A stretch of 7,195 nucleotides of DNA from positions 1 through 7,195 of the forward strand of contig JANXEM010000051.1 in NCBI GenBank assembly GCA_025058435.1, written 5' to 3'. This DNA is from Candidatus Caldarchaeum sp. Its GTDB lineage: Archaea > Thermoproteota > Nitrososphaeria_A > Caldarchaeales > Caldarchaeaceae. Below, one piece after another: positions 6,449 through 7,195 of this stretch (the first letter of the stretch is position 1; the number at the start of each line of letters is the position of its first letter). The position numbers were made by a program, and so were the translations under genes. The notes beneath the pieces were generated by a model, which worked only from the letters and a program-made list of their open reading frames with translations, had not been told where the DNA came from and made no database searches.

Positions 6449-6849
6449 TCATCGGACAGCGTCCATCACCTTCTTCACAACGGCCCACAGCCTTTCCACC
6501 TCTTCTTTCCGAAACTCTCGCTCGGAATACCGCGAGGTTATGTAAACATCCTCCAACGTCCCCAACTCCATCACAAACTCGTTCAACAGGTTAACTATCG
6601 CCGCGTCGCCGGAAATTTTATGAAGTAGTTCGAGAAGCTTCCTGACGCTATGGCTTTTTGGGAAATCGACACCTCTTTCGAGCAGTTTTGCTTTCAGATA
6701 CAGTCGAAGAGATTGCTCAAGGCCGCGAGGTCGTATAAACCGATGGTCGTTTGATGTTCCGCCGTCACCAAGAACCCTTTCGACTTGTTAAGCAAAGTGT
6801 TGACCTGTTCTTTTTTGACAACCCATAATTGAATGGTACAAGGAGACAT
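6449..6849 (-). pseudogene. HEPN domain protein, frame-broken (second HEPN of two)
   Basis: Two minus-strand frames join to a protein of at least 133 residues of the HEPN type. Frame one starts at ATG 6849 (MSPCTIQLWVVKKEQVNTLL), passes through TAEHQTTIGLYDLAAL, and stops at TGA 6696-6694 after 51 codons. Frame two is entered at 6718 (EQSLRLYLKAKLLERGVDFP) and continues through SHSVRKLLELL, VYITSRYSERE and ERLWAVVKKVMDAVR to TGA 6451-6449. Frame two has no ATG, GTG or TTG before its last third, so it cannot be made alone. Against the first HEPN, the segment between the conserved Gly and the [E/H]Q motif is two residues short plus one base. This suggests a net loss of 7 bases, not a single-base error. 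No R-x4-6-H motif is obvious. The gene sits 9 bases after the zinc-ribbon stop and 7 before MNT, and has no TATA box of its own. Confidence 0.82.
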
Positions 6850-6858
6850 GTAGATATC

Positions 6859-7026
6859 TTAGACCGCTGCGGCCTGCGCTCCTCCGCCGCCGTCTGTCTC
6901 CGAGCCATGTCTCCTGCCTCCGCCGCTTTCAAACCATCGCCCACCACATTTCGGGCACCGCTTCGCGCCGAATACGTCGATCCGTGGGATGATTCGTTCG
7001 CTGCAGAAGGGGCATGGCTCGGTCAT
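6859..7026 (-). CDS. Small zinc-ribbon protein, first gene of the HEPN-MNT operon
   Basis: ATG 7026 opens a 55-residue frame ending at TAA 6861-6859. Four cysteines form two knuckles, CPFC (C5, C8) and CPKC (C24, C27), separated by 15 residues and followed by GGRWFES, a typical rubredoxin-like or TFIIB-like zinc ribbon that binds one Zn. The last 20 residues are a Gly/Ala-rich low-complexity tail. A TATA-like CCCTTTAAG lies about 25 bases before the ATG, consistent with a leaderless transcript. The HEPN ATG follows after only 9 bases, so zinc ribbon, HEPN and MNT are probably one transcript. Small archaeal zinc ribbons often bind nucleic acids or protein partners; its role here is unknown. 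The regular knuckle spacing and the promoter make it more credible than the opposite-strand frame. Confidence 0.75.
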   Translation of the reverse strand: MTEPCPFCSERIIPRIDVFGAKRCPKCGGRWFESGGGRRHGSETDGGGGAQAAAV

Positions 7027-7048
7027 GTTGCTAGTTTGGAGGTTGATG

Positions 7049-7058
7049 CTTAAAGGGT
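7049..7058 (-). promoter_or_regulatory. Putative TATA box of the zinc ribbon-HEPN-MNT operon
   Basis: Read on the minus strand, CGAAAACCCTTTAAGC places its TA step about 25 bases before ATG 7026, the leaderless spacing. It is the only box upstream of the three minus-strand genes. Confidence 0.5.
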
Positions 7059-7092
7059 TTTCGGGATTGTGCGTGTTTTTCGGAAACCCTTT
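7052..7092. repeat. Inverted repeat across the divergent promoter
   Basis: AAAGGGTTT (7052-7060) and its exact complement AAACCCTTT (7084-7092) face each other across 23 bases. Each arm overlaps one of the two divergent TATA boxes. Both directions read CG(A/G)AAACCCTTT (with one extra A on the minus side), so the repeat may simply be two copies of the same core promoter, or a shared regulator site. Confidence 0.45.
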
Positions 7093-7097
7093 TTAAT
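7089..7097 (+). promoter_or_regulatory. Putative TATA box of the right-edge gene
   Basis: CTTTTTAAT has its first A (7095) 27 bases before ATG 7122, consistent with a leaderless transcript. The flank GGAAACC just upstream matches the B-recognition side of the opposite promoter. Confidence 0.5.
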
Positions 7098-7121
7098 GGA
7101 TGGCAAACCCTCGGGTCTGGG

Positions 7122-7195
7122 ATGCGTTGGACATATCGTTACGAGTATGAGGTGCCGGTGAGCCCAGGCGAAGCTTACCAGTTTTTCCGGAACGT
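7122..7195 (+). CDS. N-terminus of a possible SRPBCC/START-like protein, cut by window edge
   Basis: The frame is open from ATG 7122 to the end of the window (24 codons and two bases). It reads MRWTYRYEYEVPVSPGEAYQ followed by FFRN. The pattern of a first beta strand, then V-x-[AV]-x-P-x-E-[AV]-[YW]-x-F, is the opening of SRPBCC/START-type ligand-binding domains (polyketide cyclase or CoxG-like). Only the first strand and helix are visible, so the family call is tentative. The start is supported by a TATA box at leaderless distance and by the lack of another in-frame start between box and ATG. It is divergent from the zinc-ribbon operon and shares a 95-base promoter region with it. Confidence 0.5.
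   Translation, partial: MRWTYRYEYEVPVSPGEAYQFFRN

Noticed and set aside
6377..6628. 83-codon open frame on the plus strand over the second HEPN/MNT
   Set aside because: It is antisense to clear HEPN and MNT motifs, and no promoter or family is seen.
6765..6947. 60-codon open frame on the minus strand between zinc ribbon and HEPN
   Set aside because: It overlaps the zinc-ribbon end and the HEPN start in another frame. Its peptide matches neither family.
6829..7053. 74-codon open frame on the plus strand at the zinc-ribbon gene
   Set aside because: The opposite strand gives a four-cysteine zinc ribbon with a promoter at leaderless distance and tight spacing to HEPN. The plus frame is an Ala/Ser/Arg-rich shadow.
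1..7195. CRISPR array, tRNA, rRNA or insertion sequence
   Set aside because: No regularly spaced direct repeats, cloverleaf-like segment, transposase motif or long terminal inverted repeats were found by eye on either strand.

Overview
The window looks like a piece of a thermophilic archaeal chromosome, probably from the TACK/Aigarchaeota-Thaumarchaeota side, although the lineage is inferred and not proven. The grounds are two HEPN-nucleotidyltransferase (MNT) gene pairs, a large ADP-forming acyl-CoA synthetase of archaeal style, sparse Shine-Dalgarno sites, and a repeated promoter layout. In that layout a CCTTTTAA-like TATA box lies about 24-28 bases before a start codon, as expected for leaderless archaeal transcripts. 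No tRNA, rRNA, CRISPR array or insertion sequence is visible.

Layout. 1-1152 is the C-terminal four-fifths of leuC (isopropylmalate isomerase large subunit), cut by the window edge. Next comes HEPN/MNT pair 1 (1187-1987, plus strand), whose HEPN frame is broken. A 112-base spacer holds a hairpin and a perfect 13-base palindrome touching a TATA box. It leads to a 912-residue fusion of an ADP-forming acyl-CoA synthetase with a C-terminal GNAT acetyltransferase (2100-4838). A 235-base spacer with a TATA box, another 13-base palindrome and doubtful mini-ORFs follows. Then comes an unrecognised protein with a helix-hairpin-helix-like segment and a restriction-endonuclease-like C-terminal half (5074-6141). 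It meets tail to tail, with no spacer, a minus-strand unit read from 7026 down to 6142: a 55-residue zinc ribbon, a second HEPN gene (also frame-broken) and a second MNT. A 95-base divergent promoter separates that unit from the start of a probable SRPBCC/START-like gene that runs off the right edge.

How it fits together. leuC (leucine synthesis) and the acyl-CoA synthetase (acyl-CoA/acid interconversion with ATP, plus a possible protein-acetylation function) are metabolic genes. The material around them (two HEPN-MNT modules, zinc ribbon, nuclease-like protein) has the character of a toxin-antitoxin or defence patch. The most striking point is that both HEPN genes need a -1 frame change at the same place in the fold, in the conserved helix carrying the [E/H]Q...LKA motif. 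This may reflect parallel decay, sequence error or recoding.
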